64,000 nt of DNA, taken from the NCBI GenBank assembly GCA_001600095.1, contig BCIX01000002.1, positions 682,001 to 746,000 of the forward strand. The letters are read 5' to 3'. Position 1 is the first letter of the stretch; every line of letters begins with the position of its first letter. The position numbers and the translations under genes are program-made. The notes beneath the pieces were generated by a model. That model did no database searches and had not been told where the DNA came from. It was given only the letters and a program-made list of their open reading frames with translations. The stretch is from Bullera alba (taxonomy: Eukaryota > Basidiomycota > Tremellomycetes > Tremellales > Bulleraceae). This document shows, in pieces, positions 37,457 through 49,000 of this stretch.

Positions 37457-38552
37457 TCAGGGACTTTGCTCTAGTTTGATCAAGCCCCTCCATCCCTCTC
37501 GAAGCCATCTCGATGTGTCGGACTGTATTTGCGGCACGTCAATACCGCCCTGAGCAATCGCTTCCGCCACAGCGTGATCCTTCCGAGCGAGCTCGCCGGC
37601 TCGAGCGTCCTCTTCCGCGTTATTGGCCCATACTCGCCGGGTGCGCGGATCCCTTCCAATAGCAGCTCTGGCGAGAGTAGTGAGTCGCAATGTACTCTGC
37701 GCATTGACCAGAGAGGGGATTAAGGTACTTGTGTCGGCGGAGGTAGGTGGGATCGGCAGGAAGGTGTAGATGATAGGCAAGGCCAAAAGGACGATAGTGC
37801 GGGCCGTGTGTATGACCGAGGAGAGCTAGTGTGACCGATGATCAGCACTTGATCTCCCTGGGGAGAGCATTAGCACTCACGTGGAGACAGTCACCCTTGA
37901 CGGTTTGTAGCTGCCAGAAATACTTCACTCCCACTTCCGCAACTGCCAATGCGGCCAATGTCCAGCCAAAGGTGCCTCTCCATCTCTCACTCCGTCTCGT
38001 GGCATGCCATCCTCCTATTGACTTCCAGGAGAGACATCCGATAAAGACCGCTTCGAGGATATATTTCGCCACAGTACCAGGAGTTGCTGCGAGTAGGTAG
38101 TCTGTTGACGCGATACACCATAAGCAGTCTTGGATGGCGGAATGGCCATATCGAGCATAATCAAGTCTCGTATCGAAGTTTTGTAGCTTTTGCAAGAGGA
38201 GCTCCTGTAGAGGATGCCTATCGTCGCCTGTTATGGGATACACGGATGATTCTTCGCTTCTTGTGCCAAGGAGGACTCTCCGTAGAACAGAATTGGAAAC
38301 GGTAATTGGAAGTCGATTACTGGCGAAGATGTCGTACGGCGGGTATAATAGCTGTGAGAGCCAGTATACACTGTGCAGACTGAGTAGCAGCTTTACAGAT
38401 ACAGTGAGAGGTGGTCGAGGTTTTGAGGCTGGAGAGGGGTTTGACCGACGCGCGATGAGACCCAAGGCCCGGTTGAGCAGGGTGGGACCGAAGACCACTA
38501 AGATGAGCGTGATAGGCGTTTTGTACGGTTCGAGCGGGGCGAATAGCGACAT
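37457..38552 (-). CDS. Multi-pass membrane protein, unknown function
   Basis: Two exons (38552-37881 and 37825-37457, complement) give 346 residues. The N-terminus MSLFAPLEPYKTPITLILVV is followed by hydrophobic helices (LTVSVKLLLSLHSVYWLSQLLYPPYDIF; ILEAVFIGCLSW; WTLAALAVAEVGVKYFW; TARTIVLLALPIIYTFLP), so probably four or five membrane spans. A hydrophilic helical C-terminus (RRVWANNAEEDARAGELARKDH) follows. The pattern resembles an uncharacterised fungal membrane protein family, likely of ER or mitochondrial membrane, but I cannot name it. It shares a 215-base divergent promoter with the dioxygenase gene at 38768. Confidence 0.72.
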
Positions 38553-38767
38553 TGCTGCTGGTTCCTCGCGATTCCTAACCAGTGGATTGAGCGTCTAGAC
38601 AGACAGAGAAGTCATGAAGCGATCGTGTGAGTAGTTGTACGAGAAAGTCAAGAGAGTTGAAACAGGTGATCGTTGGAAGGACACCGCCGGACAACCTCCA
38701 CCGATAGCATCCAGCTAGGCCAAGATCTTATCTCTGCTCTCAACACATTCTCCCATCTCGCATCACC

Positions 38768-40192
38768 ATGGCCTCCTTCATCCCAGTGATCGACCTCGCC
38801 AATGACTCGCCACAAGTCCAGGCGACCGCCATCAAAGATGCTCTAGGATCCATCGGCTTCTTCGAAGTCCGCAACTCGGCTCTTCGCCCCGAGGATATCG
38901 CTCAGATGTTCAACCTGGTGCGATAGCAAGATTCGTCGTTCTATCTCTGGATCAATCTAGCTGACCTTTGCGACTGTCACTGGTAGTCATCTGAACTATT
39001 TCGCCAGCCGCAAGAGGAAAAGGAACGCTTTCCAGCCAACGAAATAGGGTCGGGATACGTCAAACCCCATGAACAGGCACTAGGTCTTTACAAGCGGGAT
39101 AACAAGGAGTAAGCAGAGTTCCGACCGAGCCCGCATCTTGAGCTCTCTGAAATAATATTGACTCCATGACAGGGCGTTTCAATATGGAAGACAGTCCGCT
39201 AGACTGGTGCAGCCCCTCCCGAAGCCTTTCGAAGGAGAGACAGAGGCAGCGCCGCATCTGAAGGGGTTTTACAAGCAGTGCCATCAAGTCAGCGAGCAGT
39301 TGCTCGAGCTGTTCGCCATGGCCCTCGGTGTGAGTTGTACCTCTGCTTGTGCTGGAGACAGGTCAGCTGATCAACTTCTCCCAGCTACCTTACGAGCACT
39401 TCCGGAAAGCCCATTCGTTTGGCCTCAACACTGCCGTCTCGATGATTCACTACCCGCCTATCCCTGCTCAGCACCGACAGAAGGCGACCCAGACCGACGT
39501 TAGATCAGGGGGTGAGTCCCTTGCGCAGCAGTCTGAAAGCAAGCTCATAAACATTTCTTGGCAGAACACAAAGACTGGGGCACTTTGACGATGCGTGAGC
39601 AGTCTCAGGCCACATCTCTCCTGATACGCCTAGCCTGACCTCTCTCAGTCTTCCAGCGACCTGGAGGTCAACCTGGTCTCCAGGTGTATTTGCCTGTGTC
39701 CGCCGTCGGCGACGCTGTTCAGCCAGTTGACAGCAACAACAATTCGGAATACTCCACTGACGGACAATGGGGATGGTACGACGCTCCCGTTCCGCCCTCT
39801 GGAGCGTTCCTAGTCAACGTGGGCCTCGCTATGGAATTATGGTCCGGTGGAGCTTACAAAGCGACTTTACACCGGGTCGTCTTCCCAACACCCAAGGAAG
39901 GCACCAGCGAGGATCTGGAAGGGAGGTATAGCATCGCGTACTTTGTCCAGCCGGATGACGAGGTGGTAAGTTGCGTTGACAGGAGAGTCATGAGGAAGGA
40001 GATGCTGACGGGGCGAGGTAGCAGATACAACCGGTCCTAGAAGGCGAAGGTGGGAAAGTCGACACGTCAATCCCGGCTATTACTTCCAAAGCGCTCTTTG
40101 GAGGCAAGTTGCAAGAAAGCCTGGATAGGATCAAGAATATGCCAGAAAGTCAATTAGCCAGGAGCTCGCCATCTCAAGTATCAGTGGACTGA
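38768..40192 (+). CDS. 2-oxoglutarate/Fe(II) dioxygenase, isopenicillin-N-synthase-like
   Basis: About six exons; the first is 38768-38917 and the second starts at 38987. The N-terminal DIOX_N-like block (FIPVIDLANDSPQ...IGFFEVRNS) leads to a double-stranded beta helix with iron ligands visible as HKDWGTLTMLF (HxD) and ATLHRVVFP (distal His), and the 2-oxoglutarate-binding Arg as RYSIAYFVQ (RxS). Such enzymes hydroxylate or desaturate small molecules in the cytosol; the substrate cannot be told from sequence. There is no biosynthetic cluster around it. The first donor is GTGCGA rather than GTGAGT or GTAAGT; the joined frame is nevertheless correct. Confidence 0.85.
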
Positions 40193-40459
40193 CAGACACG
40201 ATTTATGAACAGAGGCGTCGACGATGGTGGTATGAGGAGAGTGGAGGTGCCGCTACAGGCTGGACTCGCAGAAAGGAGACTCACGAGACTTCCATGAGTA
40301 ATAGTTGTACCATTCTTGGGACCGGTTTATCCACGGAGTCAGATAGTTGTAACATGAAGATGCCGGTCGCTTGATTCACACTCCCATCAACGGCATCGAG
40401 ATGCGTGTATACTGATGCATTCTGTTGACACTGGACACAGCCAAGACCAAGTTCCGGAT

Positions 40460-42855
40460 CTATAGTCTTCCGAACACGAGCCCAATGACCACATAAGCCA
40501 GAGTGAGGCTGGGAATAATGTGTCAGCTGAAAACACAACAACATACTCTCGCCACCTGGCACTGATCGTCACTCACGGTGGTGTCAAGATGGCATACGAC
40601 CATGTGATCGTCTTTGAAATCAGTCTCTCGAACGCGTCGCCCGACGCTGCTTGGGTGATTTGCGCCAGTGTAAGAGCGGGTGGCTGAAACTCTCAGCAAT
40701 ATCCTCATCTCAGAGACAAAGTACTCACCGAAGAGACCAGCAGTACCGCGGCGAGGATGAAAACTGGATCCTCAGCAGCTTCGAAGAAATCATACCTCGC
40801 AATGAGAGCGATGAACGGTAGCATGATAGCGGGTACAATGATCATTCTGCTGACGACGGCGACAAAGACCGCCTTGTTCTCTCCGGGGTAGGCGTTTGAT
40901 TTCGGTCGGTGAGCGAGAGCGCGGAATTTGCGTTCAAAGTATCCTCCCTTCTGAGCGTCATCTTGATTGCTGGTGGGCAGCTGGTTCGCCTGGTTGGGAT
41001 CAGGTGGCGAGTAGAAGAACGCGCCAAGAACAACCAGTGTGACGGGAACTGAGGGTATTGTGAGCATCGATACGGCTGCTTCGGCTGATAACAACTCACT
41101 TGAACACTGGCCTGCACCCTTGATGGCCTGGCCCAGGGGTTTGACCTTGTTCAGACCAGCTTGAAGGGGTGGAATCATGGCAATGAAGATGGACAAGAGG
41201 GCGGCGTACATTGGGACCGTCATGAAAGCGTTAACCGACTTGCCAAATGCTCGTAGTTTGACACCGGCTCGTCGGGTGAATGATTGGAATTTGGTGGATG
41301 GCGGTTGACTTGCCCGTCTTCGCAGGCTTGACGGGGTGGAGCTTCCCTGTTATAAAGGTTCAGCATCTCCGTCCTTGCCAGGATATGTGACTTACCCATT
41401 CCTCATCTTCAGAATCACTGCTACTGTCTTCCTGAACATCCTCCGGGAGCATAATTCGCTGCCTCTTTGGCGCCTCTGGGAGACCCCAAAATTCCCTGCC
41501 ACTGTCTGCCCGGGATAGCTTCTTCCTCTGGTTGTGCCTCTCGACCGAAGAGCCACGTCTGCCACTGCCGTTCACAGCAGCGCTCGAGCTACGCCGGTAC
41601 GGACCATTGAGTTGGTGATGGGAAGTCGAAGAGCCGGGCTCGGGAATCCAGTTCGACGCAGTAGGGGACAGGTCTCGTTCTGTGGAGATCTTCCTGCTCT
41701 GTCTGCGCTGATCTTCCTGCTCATCCTGGGTCATATTCCTGGCCGTTGTGAAGAAGGGGTCCGTCTCCCTGGCGCCTGGATGTCGCTCGAGAGGTTCTGG
41801 TGAGGCGACCTGCATAGGGTTGGCTTGTGGCTCGTCGCTGATGGGAATGTAGCTGTCCGTGCTAGGCACTTCGTCGTCTGCCTGTGACAAGAGCTTGACA
41901 CCGTACGACCACCGCAACTGAGGGAGTCAACTCCGACGTTCAGTAGCAAAACTCACCATCATTCCTAAAGTTGAATAGAGAACCAAGTAGGTTAAAGCAC
42001 GTCCAAGCATTTGATCCTTAGTGTCATCCTTGTCCCACTTCAACCCTGGCACCTCGACCACGAGCGACTACGAAAATGTCAACAATGGCCCAGCAATTCG
42101 TAAGGGTATCAATCACCTGGATCAAGGCGATAGGCAAGGAATTACTGCAGATACGTTAGCTGAAATCTATGAACCTCGGGCTGGGATGACTGACCTGTTC
42201 TGGAACATGGCAGCACAGACGGCGAACGCACTGAGCGGAGTCAGCTCATACATCCTCAGCCAGACAGGCCTGGACCTACGTCTGTGACTTCTTCAACTTG
42301 AACATCTTGGACAGGACCCACGCGACGGCGGCAGATAGTCCAGAGATGACGACAAAGCTGATCTGTCAATCATCGACCCAGACAGCGCACAGACAAACCC
42401 ACCCAATAGGGATAATCCACATCTCCTTCAGTTTGGACGGAGTCAAAGAGAATGCGACCTGAAATACTGTCAGTTCTCATTTGCTTCTTGAATTCTCCCT
42501 TCGCAGCAGTAATGACCGACCTTTGAGAACAGCAGAGCGGGGGTGAAAAGTGAAACATTGATCACGTTGAGCTTCCTCTGCGTGGCTTTGTCGGTAACGC
42601 CGGCTCTGGATAGAATGTAGCCAGCAATACAGAGGAGGAAGACCTCCGCAATGGACTAGGAACAGCAACATTAGCAGCTAATCATCAGACAAGAAGTCGA
42701 CAGCTCACTTCGAATACCGTCACAAGAAGCACTCGGACTGATTGTTTCAGTTGGACTGGTCACCGTGAATGATCCCGACACTCACCTGGCACCGAATTAT
42801 CGTTGGCGTCGACGAAGGCATACTCGTCCGGGACGCCTAGTAGCTTGACGAGCAT
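40460..42855 (-). CDS. Ecm3/PIN-like (auxin efflux carrier family) transporter
   Basis: Transcribed leftward from the ATG at 42853-42855 (MLVKLLGVPDEYAFVD) to the stop at 40460-40462. Many tiny exons; the first is 70 bases (42855-42786). The joined N-terminal half reads VFESIAEVFLLCIAGYILSR, VSLFTPALLFSKVAFSL, KEMWIIPIGISFVVISGL, AAMFQNSNSLPIALIQSL and EVPGLKWDKDDTKDQML: the membrane half of the AEC/PIN-like family, including the NSNSLPIAL motif. A long hydrophilic Ser/Arg loop (about 41900-41400) links it to the C-terminal helices (MYAALLSIFIAMIPPLQAGL; SRMIIVPAIMLPFIALIARY; AYVVIGLVFGRL). Yeast Ecm3 and relatives sit in the ER or other inner membranes; the substrate is unknown. It shares a 337-base divergent promoter with the next gene. 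Confidence 0.88.
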
Positions 42856-43192
42856 GGTGCTTGTGCCGACGATGAGGCAGTGGATGTCCTTCACTCGCTT
42901 CTCGAGCAGTGTTGGACATTGCAAAATGGTCTCCAGCCAGCCCAGCCAAGGATCCTCTCGGCGTCATGGCGGAATCAAATTTCGACCCCGAGATCTCCAG
43001 GTTACGTAATACGTTTGTGATGTCTCTCGAGCTGGTGCCCCGCAATCCGGTCAACCCGCTTCTGTTAAGCTTCGAGCAAGATCCTCAAACTGAGGTTCTC
43101 CTTGCTCGACAACATCTGACTTCACGCTACTACTGCTAAGGACTAGGCTCCGAGACCCGCTGCAAGCTCAGTCTGAGCTTCATCTCATCACG
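42856..43192. promoter_or_regulatory. Divergent promoter, transporter / Gfd2-like gene
   Basis: A 337-base stretch between two ATGs facing away from each other. It must carry both promoters. Short frames run through it but none is supported as coding. Confidence 0.55.
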
Positions 43193-45720
43193 ATGACCCA
43201 GCCGAGCGAAGCCGAGAATGGAGGCTGGGTGGTGGATCCTCCTAAACCAGCCGAGGAAAAATCGGCAAAGGTCATCGCGGAGAAGAAGGCAGAAGGCGAG
43301 GGAGACGGGGAGCCAGTACTGGTCAAGGACGGATACGTCAAAGCGAATCATGTGCTCTGGGACTGGCCCAATCTTCTCTCGGCGTGGCAGGTGGGTCAGT
43401 CATGTTGAAACAAGAGCTGACCTCGTTAGCGAAATGCAGTCATGGGTTTAGTCAAAGCCGATGCTCTATGTCACCCCGATAATCCCCTCTACTCCCAGGA
43501 GAAGAAAGGGATAGAGCTCTACGTCTGTGAGTCAGAGTCTTGACTATCTCAGTCACTACAGCTAAAGTCTGGAATAGGCACTGATTCGAGCGGGAAAGAG
43601 ACCCCTTGCTTCTCGCTCAAGCAGCTCGAGTATATCCAGTACTACATTCACGAAAACCGGATGGCGGATCCCGCATGGATTGCACACCTAGCCAAGATCA
43701 ATACCGCCACAAAAGCGGAGAGAGAGGCAGGGACGGTACCCAAAATGGAAGATGCAGGGCCGACAGAATACCCATCGGGTCAGGAATGGGTCAACCTACC
43801 CGACGCTATCAGACCAGCCGAGGAGTTCGAGCACATCGTGAGTCTTCGTTCAGTAGCGGTTGGCTGACAATATCAGGAACCGATTGTTTTCAACGACCCC
43901 TCAGCCTTGAAGAAATATCTGAACAAAATGGCCAAGATCGCCAAACAGAAAGAAGCCATTAAGATGGTTGCGATGGCACCGGAAGACCGACCGGAGTTGG
44001 ACGATGAGATGGCTGCATTGGTGGATAATGCTACGCCCGGTCCGGGGCTGAGACGTGGTCCGGGTAAGTCTCATGACCGCAGACCGCCCGTCTTCCGATG
44101 GGATGGAGGGGAGGACGCTCCAGCGACGGATTCACAAACTGGCTGGGGCGGATTTCCCCTTGAGCAAGCCGATGAGCCTGTGGCTGATGCTGGTTAGTCG
44201 ACAACTGAAGAATGAAAGGATAACAGCTGACAGTCAGAATAGCTCCTATCAGTCAGGAAGAGGATTTCGCAAATCGGACTCGAGCGCTGATCGAGGACAT
44301 CCTACCGCAGGCTACCCAGACACCGCCTGACGAGGTCGAGGAAGAAGGGCAAGACGGCGAAGCCTCCGAGCAGCCTACCACCTTTTCCGAGCAATACTTC
44401 AGCCAAAGTCAGCATGCTCTGATGTACGCTTCCGTCGGCGGACTATTCGCAGCCAACCGAGCGAAAGACCAGTCGGCCTCTTTGGACAAGATCGCGGAGC
44501 TGGCAGCGGCTCCTCCGATCGGCAGAGGTCTTTTCATCTCGATCAACGTGACGACCTGGGATGAGGACAACAGTGTTATACTCGATGTCGGGTGGTCAGC
44601 CATTTGGTGGCAGTTTGGAGTGGAGAACAAGGATGAAGTCGAGGAGATGCGGGATGGCGGTCATTTCATGTGAGCAAAACCTTCCCCTAATTGTATGCGC
44701 TTGGCTGATCGGTATGCAGAGTTCAGGACCATGTGCTAGGGAAACACAACGGCAAAGTCAGGCCGGACAAGAGATCTGACTTTTTGTACGGCAATTCCCT
44801 GCCAATACCACTATCCGCATTCAACAATACAATCGACACGACAATCAAAGCCTTACAAAATAGAGCTGGCGGAGGAACTACTTGTAAGCTACTCAGGACT
44901 CCTTTTCTCTCTGGCTAAGCTGACCATCTTGCAGACCTAGTGTATCACTCCAACGATCAAGAGTATAGCGATCTGGAAAAGATCGGAATCAAGACGAAAG
45001 ACTGGTACCGACAACTAAAGCCTTCCGGGTGGGATTATCCCGCCTACGCGTGTGCAGATGGTATCGGTAATGTCTTTGTCATAGTATGTCCAGTCTCCCA
45101 TCCCGATATTCCACTGCTTACCCTCTACCTCGTTCAGGACACGGCTATCCTTTTCGCCGCCATAGAATTCGATACGACTGCTCCTCCAGTACCAGTCAAG
45201 ACCAAAAAGTCGTTACTCGAAATCGTCACGTTGACCGCTTCTGGGTTTGGCAACGACGTTACGTCTGTCGGATGGGGCAACTCTGGCAATGACGCTTTTG
45301 TGAGTGTACTGAAGTCCTTGTGTCCGGGAGGCTGATTTGGTCAAATAGAACAATCTGCAAATGTTTTTGTCTAGTGAGCTGGCGTCTTCCCCTGAACAGA
45401 AGAGTACAAGCTGACGATTCGCAGTGATGACCGACCACACGCTCGAGACCTGGCGATTGATATACAACATGTCCCAGCTCGCTTCTTCCTTTGGTCTGAC
45501 CGACGCCGACGCTCCTACCGACGTTGAGGACGAGCAAGAAGAGCCAAATGGAGACAAGGCAAAAATCACAGCCGAGGCCGAGGCCAATGACGACGATGTC
45601 GACGCGGACGCGGAATCAGTCTACAGCGAGGATGAGATGATGGCAGGCGTTTACTATGACGGGGATGACGGAGACCTGGTCAAGCTCGACGACGAAGATG
45701 ACGTGGGGCCGGAACATTGA
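43193..45720 (+). CDS. Gfd2/YDR514C-like protein with RNase H-like domain
   Basis: Starts MTQPSEAENGGWVVD. The first intron ends in CGTTAG, not the later GCAG, because only this choice keeps frame (AWQ-RNAVMGLVKADA). About nine exons follow to an acidic end (LVKLDDEDDVGPEH). The middle block (ALMYASVGGLFAANRA...FISINVTTWDEDNSVILDVGWSAIWW), a later VQDHVLGKHNGKV segment and a final conserved stretch (NVFVIDTAILFAAIEF; GWGNSGNDAF; RLIYNMSQLASSFGL) fit the ribonuclease H-like fold of the Gfd2/YDR514C family. Of the expected acidic catalytic residues, the first strand has a Val-Thr where nucleases have Asp-x-Glu, so activity is doubtful. Yeast Gfd2 was linked to mRNA export helicase Dbp5. The family call is moderate; exon structure is good. 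Confidence 0.6.
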
Positions 45721-46014
45721 TCGCCTGAGCCTCATGTCCGGAGACCTATCAATCCGGCATCGATGCTCAGCGCGCTGCCATGGACGTTCAGGGCGTGGAC
45801 ATCGCTCTTCGAGGGACAATCTCGCACCATCAAACGGAGCTGGAAGACTACGCTATAGCCTGGACTGCACATAGATAATATGGACTGCACATAGATAATA
45901 GGAAGACTACGCTATAGCCTGGACTTCACATAGATAATATCGCGTCGCATCTGCCGCTGCCGACATGGCATATATCATCATGCATCACACTATACCATCT
46001 GCGGTTGTCCCACT
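45721..46014. other. Convergent 3' region of Gfd2-like gene and ATG11
   Basis: About 290 bases between two stop codons of converging genes. It contains the duplicated block described separately. No gene. Confidence 0.6.
45842..45939 (+). repeat. Near-perfect duplicated 39-base block with a third partial copy
   Basis: A 39-base unit beginning GGAAGACTACGCTATAGCCT occurs at 45842-45880 and again at 45901-45939 with a single mismatch (ACTGCAC versus ACTTCAC). Between them lies a third, partial copy of its last 19 bases (45882-45900). It sits just after the stop of the Gfd2-like gene, in its probable 3' UTR. Confidence 0.9.
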
Positions 46015-49000
46015 TCATGGACCCCCTTCGAAGCGTTTGAGCATATCCATTGCGGTGGGTTTGGCTTCTGCGCCCGGATTGCTGGTCGTGCGTTGTCTGA
46101 AAGAAAACCCGCGGAAGAGCTTGGACGCAGTGAGTCCTCCTGGGCTAGTACCGACAGTACCGGCGGCGCTGTCACTCGCGCCTTTGGTCCCGTTTGTCAC
46201 GGCTGGCGGCGATTGGAATCCACTTGATCCAGGCGAAGTCCCGTTCGACATCTCTCGATGGGGATCGTCGCTGAAATAGTGATTGACGCTGGACGAACTG
46301 GTGACCCGCAAGGGAGACGGCCTGAATGGATCCTCTACGCTGGGCCTCATGTCATGTATGGAAGGCTTGCGAATAACTTTACGGGACATGTCGAACGGGA
46401 GTGGCTGGGCGAGCGAAGTCGAGGCACCTTCATTGGATGTCGTGATGGCCATGGCGGGCGCCGCTTTGGGTGCATTGGGCACAAGAGATAATTTCCTGAT
46501 CATCGAAGAATGCGTTGATGCAACGGATGTCGGGCGAGGCAGTAGATGGGGCGCGATGAGATGGTTTGATTCCTTGGACACTGACCGCTGGTGATTGAGT
46601 GTGCTCGAAATGGGAGGAATCGAGCGTTCAGATGAAGATGGAATGGTCATTTCGTCGCTTTCGTCCATTCCAATCTCATTGGAGGTCTTCTCCACCACTG
46701 GAGAGGCATTTGGAGCTCGAGGCACCGAAGGTGAGTCTGCCAGAGTTGGAGTTTGTTGTGCCGATTGCAGCGGGGACGACGTCAATGCCGGCGCGAGCGG
46801 AGATGTGGAACCGTCCAATTCTGGCTTTGGAGTCGGTGAAGATGGCTCGCCAGCGGAGGTGTATTCGTCACGAGACTGCTCAGAATTTTGTTGCATCATC
46901 TCCCCGATCGGATCTTCCACCGCCATGGGACCAGGTGTGTCGTCCACGCTTATGGATCGACCTCGGCGCGGTGTCGAATCTTCGATTCTGTTCAAGCTTG
47001 ACGCAGTGGGAAGGGTAGATCGACGCTCGCTGCGGACTTTGGGGTCGTAAACTGAGACATGGTGAGTGTAGTAGCGGATGCCCTCGGCCAGACCATGAGG
47101 ATTCGCTTGATTCGCCTGGATACAAGGTCAGATCTCTTCACCTATCAACATATATTACTCACGCCGTCCCCTTGAGCCACCGCCTCTTCGGTGCTGACGA
47201 TGCGGCCAATAAGCCATTCGTCATGTTCCACCTTTTCCCTCAGCGAAGTCGAAATATGGAGGAAGTGATGAGGGGCAAGCACTGGATGTCAGTGTTGATA
47301 CCGCTCTAATCACTCACAATTGAAAGCCGCCCATGATGTTCTGGCGTGTCTAGTCGGTAAGAACAGTGCCTGCGTGAGAGTTAGACAGGTCGTCACTGGG
47401 AAGACTTACCAAGTCGCCCTTTGCGAAATTCGCAATTGATATCTTGTGCCTCGCTAAGTCTTTATACCCCTTGGTCACTCTGGACAACTTCTTTACCATG
47501 GTTATAGTCTTTTGCACCGCTTCCGAAAAGACGGTCAAGTCGAACGACTGAGCTTGTGACAGGCTCCTGATCATCGCACTCTCCTTCATCGCGCCCTCCG
47601 AGGTGGACTCTGGGCGTGGCGGACTCCTGGATTTGGTGAGAAGCTTCGACTCCGTGCCGGAGATAGTGGAAGACGCATTGATGGCCGTCAAGAGTCGCTC
47701 GCAGGTGTCAAAGTACTTGCTGGAAAGGGCGACAGCGTCTCGGGATACGTCACTCTGATGAGCGGTGACTTGTGACATTGCCTGTGCAGTATCCTTGGAC
47801 ATGGCTAATTCGTCCGCGAGAACCGTTTCCCGCCTTTGGGCATCTCGGAGCTGTGCCTTGGTGAAGTGAAGTTCGGCTTTGAGACCATCGGCTTGTCGTA
47901 AAGACGAGTTTCTCGCCGAAGTGAGCTTTTCCGCCATCTCCACCCGTATGTCCTCGAGCTGCTTGGTGAGGGTGAGGTTCTGGTGTTCCAACACAGCTCG
48001 ATCGCCATCTGCTTCAGCGATATGGTCCCGCATCATCCTCTCCGCTTCCGCGGACTGCGATTTGAGCGCGGCGTCCCGCTCTGATCTAGCTTCCAGTAGT
48101 TGACCCGTTGTCGCCTCTAGTTCCGCCTGTATGCCGGCTAGCTGGCTTTCCAGGCTGTCTGCCTGACATTGGGCATCACTGAGCGATTGCATCGACTTTG
48201 AACGTTCGTCTTGCAGAGTTTGTAGCTGGCCAATTAGGGTGGTCTCCGCGTTCCGAAGTCCATCAACATCCAGTAGGGCTTCCTGAAGTCGTACGCCGAG
48301 ATCCGTCGCCCTGTGCTTTTCCTGTGCGAGCTCTGCCTGAACCGCGGAGAGCAGGTCCGCTTGGTCCTCGTACTCCCGTTGTCGATCGTCCGTATCCCTG
48401 GCCTGCTCCTCTAGCTGCGTGGAGAGGGCCTGCCTCGCCAGCATCTCATCGCTGAGATCTGTGCGCAAGCGGAACAGCTCTTCTTGCAGTTCAGCCTGGC
48501 GATTCTGCAAGGTTGCCGTTTGGTTCTCGTGCCGATCGTCTATGTTCCGCACTTGTCGCTCGTGGGATAATTCCTGCTCGCGCAACTGAGCTTCCAGCCT
48601 ATCGCGCTCTTCTTCAACTATGCGAACCCGAGCTGTGATTGTCCTCTCCAACTCTGCTTTCGAATTGGATTGGTTTGAGAGCAGGACTAGCCAGATGTCA
48701 GCTTATACACCTCAACGGCAGGCGTCTATCTGACGGACCTGACTTTTCGACCTTCCTGTCTAGCTCATCGTGCCTCGTTTCTAGCTGTGCCACGATGTTG
48801 TCGAGGTTGTGCTGCAGCGACTCGATGGGATTCGAGTCACCGGCGTGAATATGCTGTAAAACCTCGGGGTCATGGTACAGCTCGTCGACGCGGTGCATCA
48901 GGCCTGTGTAGAGTCAGTTTTGGGATGAAGGGCGCCACTCACGGTCTATATCCTCTCTGCTGATATCCAGTCCCTTGAGAAGCTCATCCCCAGTCTTTGC

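Noticed and set aside
42021..42287. Plus-strand 88-codon frame MSSLSHFNPGTST
   Set aside because: The minus strand of this stretch holds three exons of the transporter that rebuild its NSNSLPIAL and EVPGLKW motifs, so the plus frame is a shadow.
47879..48455. Plus-strand frames inside the ATG11 coiled-coil exon
   Set aside because: Antisense shadows of a Glu/Gln/Arg-rich coiled coil with no start or splice context.
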